Source: Mesobacillus subterraneus
GTDB taxonomy: Bacteria > Bacillota > Bacilli > Bacillales > Cytobacillaceae
Direction of reading: 5' to 3'
DNA length: 64,000 nucleotides
Assembly (NCBI RefSeq): GCF_023715485.1
Contig: NZ_JAMBOF010000001.1
Span: 434,001-498,000 of the forward strand
Below the pieces are notes generated by a model, which had not been told where the DNA came from, made no database searches, and saw nothing but the letters and a program-made list of their open reading frames with translations. Below are positions 61,465 to 64,000 of the stretch, one piece after another (position 1 is the stretch's first letter; every line of letters begins with the position of its first letter). Position numbers and translations under genes: made by a program.

Positions 61465-63132
61465 TTATACCTCCATAATGATCGGGAGGATCATTGGACG
61501 GCGTTTTGTTTTTTCGTAAAGGAAAGGAGCAAGTGTATCAGTGATTTCATTTTTGATTTCAGACCACTGAGTCGTTTTTCTTTCCATCACTTTGTTTAGA
61601 TGCTTATTGATCAGGCTTTGGGCATCGTTGATCAGATCTCCGGATTCTCTCATGTAGACAAATCCTCGGGAAATCAAGTCAGGGCCTGCAGCGATCTTGA
61701 ATTCTTTCATATTGATGCTTACTACAACGACAACAAGTCCTTCTTCTGAAAGGATTCGGCGGTCGCGAAGCACGATGTTTCCGATATCGCCTACCCCGCT
61801 GCCGTCAATGTAGACATTCCCTGAAGGAATCTTGCCGGCAACGCCTGCCTCATTGTCACCAAGGGCAAGAACTTCACCATTATCCATGATAAAGCAGTTT
61901 TCTTGTGGAACACCGCAATCTGTCGCAAGCTTCGTATGCATCTTTTGCATGCGGTACTCACCATGGATTGGCATGAAGTACTTTGGCTTAATCAGTCGGA
62001 GCATCAATTTTTGCTCTTCCTGTCCGCCGTGTCCTGAGGTATGAATGTCATTCAATGAGCCATGGATGACGTCAGCACCGGCGCGTGAAAGCATATTGAT
62101 CGTGCGGTTTACACTGATCGTATTGCCCGGAATAGGAGATGAAGAGAAAACAACTGTATCACCAGGCTGAATCTGGATTTGGCGATGTGTGCCATTAGCA
62201 ATCCTCGATAAAGCAGCCATTGGTTCTCCCTGGCTTCCGGTACAAAGAATCGTTACCTGGTTTGCAGGCAAACGGTTAATTTGCTGTGCCTCAATGAAAG
62301 TATCCTTAGGTGCTGTAATATAGCCAAGATCTTGTCCGATATTGATTGCTGATTCCATACTTCTTCCGAAAACCGCCACTTTTCTGCCAGTTGTAACTGC
62401 AGCTTCGACAACCTGCTGCAAGCGATGGATATTGGAAGCGAAGGTAGCGAAAATAATCCGTCCATCCACTTTGCGGAAAATATCATGGATGCTTTCGCCG
62501 ACACGTCGCTCTGACATAGTAAAGTGAGGAACTTCAGCATTTGTGCTATCTGAAAGAAGGCAAAGGACGCCTTCCTTACCGATTTCGGCCATTTTAGTCA
62601 AGTTGGCAGGTTCACCGACAGGGGTAAAGTCAAACTTGAAATCACCAGTGTGGACGATTTGTCCTGGAGGCGTTTTAACAACGACCCCGTAAGAATCAGG
62701 AATACTGTGGGTAGTCCTGAAAAATGTAACGGATGTTTTGCGAAATTTGATGATATCTTCTTCCTGGATTTCAATCAGCTTAGCCTTACGCAATAAGCCG
62801 TGCTCCTCAAGCTTGTTCCGAATCAACCCAAGAGCAAGTTTACCGCCATAAATCGGGATATTGATCTCTCGAAGTAAATATGGAATACCACCGATGTGGT
62901 CTTCATGGCCATGAGTGATAAAAAGGCCTTTGATTTTATCTTCATTTTTCACAAGGTATGAGTAGTCAGGAATTACATAATCAATACCCAGCAGTTCATC
63001 TTCAGGGAATTTAATACCGGCATCAATCAAGATGATTTCATCCTGGAATTGCACACCATAGGTGTTTTTCCCGATTTCGCCAAGTCCTCCGAGTGCGAAA
63101 ACGGCTGTTTGGTCATTTTTAACAAATTTCAT
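61465..63132 (-). CDS. rnjA: Ribonuclease J1
   Basis: RNase J of 555 residues, the 5'-3' exonuclease and endonuclease of mRNA decay and 16S rRNA maturation. The metal motif is [15 protein letters not shown] (about residues 74-88), with further ligands in HTGDFKFD and SDSTNAE. The beta-CASP region shows [14 protein letters not shown] and [10 protein letters not shown], and the C-terminal domain ends [12 protein letters not shown]. It follows rpoY by three bases, as in B. subtilis and related bacteria. Confidence 0.97.
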   Translation of the reverse strand: MKFVKNDQTAVFALGGLGEIGKNTYGVQFQDEIILIDAGIKFPEDELLGIDYVIPDYSYLVKNEDKIKGLFITHGHEDHIGGIPYLLREINIPIYGGKLALGLIRNKLEEHGLLRKAKLIEIQEEDIIKFRKTSVTFFRTTHSIPDSYGVVVKTPPGQIVHTGDFKFDFTPVGEPANLTKMAEIGKEGVLCLLSDSTNAEVPHFTMSERRVGESIHDIFRKVDGRIIFATFASNIHRLQQVVEAAVTTGRKVAVFGRSMESAINIGQDLGYITAPKDTFIEAQQINRLPANQVTILCTGSQGEPMAALSRIANGTHRQIQIQPGDTVVFSSSPIPGNTISVNRTINMLSRAGADVIHGSLNDIHTSGHGGQEEQKLMLRLIKPKYFMPIHGEYRMQKMHTKLATDCGVPQENCFIMDNGEVLALGDNEAGVAGKIPSGNVYIDGSGVGDIGNIVLRDRRILSEEGLVVVVVSINMKEFKIAAGPDLISRGFVYMRESGDLINDAQSLINKHLNKVMERKTTQWSEIKNEITDTLAPFLYEKTKRRPMILPIIMEV

Positions 63133-63135
63133 AAA

Positions 63136-63348
63136 TTATCCTATCTCCAATACTTCAAAGTCTTCTTTTTGTTTCTCATACTCATAATAGTTACCCTCTA
63201 CAGCCTCGACATACTCAACATTATATTGGCGGTCAGCAATCTTTTTTCGAACATCTCTCTCTGAATCACCTTGTACATATATTGTCTTCGTTTTCTCGCG
63301 AACTGGTACTTGCTTGTTTGAGTCTTGGAAGTAAACTTTAAAAATCAT
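63136..63348 (-). CDS. rpoY: RNA polymerase epsilon subunit RpoY (YkzG)
   Basis: Small acidic subunit of Firmicutes RNA polymerase (70 residues). It begins MIFKVYFQDSNKQVPVREKT and keeps VQGDSERDVRKKIADRQYNVEYVEAVEG. It binds near the polymerase secondary channel side and resembles phage Gp2. The RBS AAGGAGAGAG precedes ATG 63348. The stop is three bases before rnjA, so both are one transcript, a conserved pairing. Confidence 0.95.
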   Translation of the reverse strand: MIFKVYFQDSNKQVPVREKTKTIYVQGDSERDVRKKIADRQYNVEYVEAVEGNYYEYEKQKEDFEVLEIG

Positions 63349-63390
63349 GAAAAATCTCTCTCCTTAGTAAGTAAACTTTTTCTATTTTGT

Positions 63391-63526
63391 GGGCTCTTTT
63401 CGTAAGTTTTTGCTTTTCCAGCCAAACTGGATCCATTCTTCGTTAAGTAACCTTCCGAATAGAACAGGAAACCAAGCATTAATCGGAAAGCTATGCATTA
63501 TTCAAAAATCTATTTCGAAAATAGCC
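63391..63526. mobile_element. Second TIR-bounded interval upstream of rpoY
   Basis: GGCTCTTTTCGTAA (63392-63405) and TTTCGAAAATAGCC (63513-63526) are inverted repeats that agree at 12 of 14 positions. The left end has the same 13-base core as the 25722-26001 element. The interior is AT rich with no gene. No target duplication is evident. Confidence 0.35.
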
Positions 63527-63627
63527 ATTTTATAAAATTTAACAATGTTTACATTGTTATTATTCATCGCATTCATATTCTTGCCGATTCAGGTTTTTTC
63601 CGCTATTAACCAATTTACAATAAGGAA

Positions 63628-63653
63628 GGAGCCCTTCGCAAGTTTGAAGGGCT
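63628..63653 (-). terminator. Terminator after the 23-residue peptide ORF
   Basis: GAGCCCTTC pairs with GAAGGGCTC around eight bases. On the leftward strand it is followed by CTTCCTTATT, a weak T run. It lies seven bases after the stop codon of the peptide ORF. Confidence 0.7.
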
Positions 63654-63660
63654 CAAAAGT

Positions 63661-63732
63661 TTAAGCGATTGTTTTTTTACGAAGCAAATCTTTCCACTGT
63701 TTTAAGAGCTTCTTTCTGAGCTTCTTTAACAT
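63661..63732 (-). CDS. Putative 23-residue cationic amphipathic peptide
   Basis: Short leftward ORF with a strong RBS (AAGGAG, about nine bases before the ATG) and a hairpin directly after its stop. The peptide begins MLKKLRKKLLKQWKDLLR and ends KKTIA. It has eight Lys, two Arg and one Asp (about +9), and Leu or Trp at positions 2, 5, 9, 10, 13, 16 and 17, which gives a one-sided hydrophobic face in a helix. There is no signal peptide. It might be a membrane-active peptide, a toxin-like small protein or a nucleic-acid-binding peptide. I do not recognise it, and it lies outside the rpoY-rnjA operon but in the same direction. Confidence 0.6.
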   Translation of the reverse strand: MLKKLRKKLLKQWKDLLRKKTIA

Positions 63733-64000
63733 AGTGGATCATCTCCTTAATTCTTATTTTAAACTATCCTTGTCCAAAGTAAAGTAAACTGGGGAAAGTT
63801 TAGAAAAGATTTATTTCTCAAATTCCTACCTTTTTGTTTATATTATATGATGAAATAGCAAATTTTTTCATGGGTAATGATGGAATGTAAGAAAATGTCA
63901 TTGGATTGCCACAGTTTAATGATTCTTTTTTATATACAAGCACTATTTTAATTTGATAGACTGCTGTGATAACTAATATGCTGTTTTCGTATGATATTCT
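63733..64000. other. Right end of window, nothing recognised beyond a promoter region
   Basis: AT-rich DNA upstream of the peptide ORF. A TAAAAT hexamer on the leftward strand at about 63760 could be a -10 box with a poor -35. No gene reaches the window edge. Confidence 0.4.

Larger units (their letters stand above)
63349..63660. other. Region between rpoY and the small peptide gene
   Basis: The 312 bases contain the rpoY-rnjA leader, the inverted-repeat interval at 63391-63526, AT-rich DNA with the likely rpoY promoter (not assigned), and the hairpin at 63628-63653. Confidence 0.45.

Overview
The window is chromosomal DNA of an endospore-forming member of the Bacillaceae, Bacillus in the broad sense and most likely a relative of Mesobacillus or Cytobacillus (genus is inference). 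The reasons are low-to-moderate GC, strong AGGAGG-type ribosome binding sites with many TTG and GTG starts, a Spo0E-like protein, CtsR boxes before clpE, and a gene order that largely follows the B. subtilis region from the mtn genes to rnjA.

Layout. 1-2.8 kb: methionine salvage genes mtnW (cut by the window edge), mtnX, mtnB and mtnD. 2.9-4.0 kb: a Spo0E-like phosphatase and a ZIP metal transporter. 4.4-7.8 kb: a complete fixABCX operon, the main metabolic accessory block. 8.1-12.2 kb: a hemerythrin gene with an Fnr/Rex-like operator at position -41.5, an Fsr-type exporter, a small-molecule kinase-like protein and small unknowns. 12.3-16.1 kb: LemA and TPM-domain proteins, a MarR regulator and an M3 peptidase. 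16.4-25.7 kb: SwrC-like RND pump, ClpE, YkvI, a lipoprotein, a CPBP protease and small proteins including YkvS. 26-29.4 kb: MoxR-DUF58-DUF4129 operon. 29.8-31.8 kb: ptsH-ptsI. 32.2-39.3 kb: ykwB, ykwC, patA, a DinB-like protein, an M1 peptidase lipoprotein, cheV, ykyB. 39.5-49.9 kb: ykuD, a GGDEF-EAL protein, ykuE, a C39 peptidase lipoprotein, ykuI, small membrane and secreted proteins, a glutaredoxin/MBL pair, ykuJ and ykuL (darB/cbpB). 50-56.2 kb: DHA2 exporter, ccpC with its operator, dapH-dapL, ykuU, ykuV. 56.6-63.3 kb: ABC pair yknU-yknV, a DUF4349 lipoprotein, rnjA and rpoY. Near the right end lies an unannotated ORF for a 23-residue cationic amphipathic peptide.

How the genes fit together. 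The mtn genes recycle methylthioadenosine. FixABCX should use NADH to reduce quinone and a low-potential ferredoxin or flavodoxin, and the hemerythrin promoter points to low oxygen or high NADH. The c-di-GMP and c-di-AMP proteins (GGDEF-EAL, YkuI, DarB) lie within about 10 kb. DapH, DapL and YkuD all belong to the diaminopimelate peptidoglycan pathway.

The intergenic DNA holds several repeat families: three 52-bp tandem units after ptsI, two Bacillaceae-type palindromic repeats each with what looks like a shrunken remnant, and two intervals bounded by GGCTCTTTTCGTA-type inverted repeats. I saw no rRNA, tRNA, CRISPR array, prophage, transposase or complete defence system. No single clearly new system stands out. 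The best leads are the 23-residue peptide ORF, the terminal-inverted-repeat elements, the Fnr-type hemerythrin promoter and the fixABCX operon.
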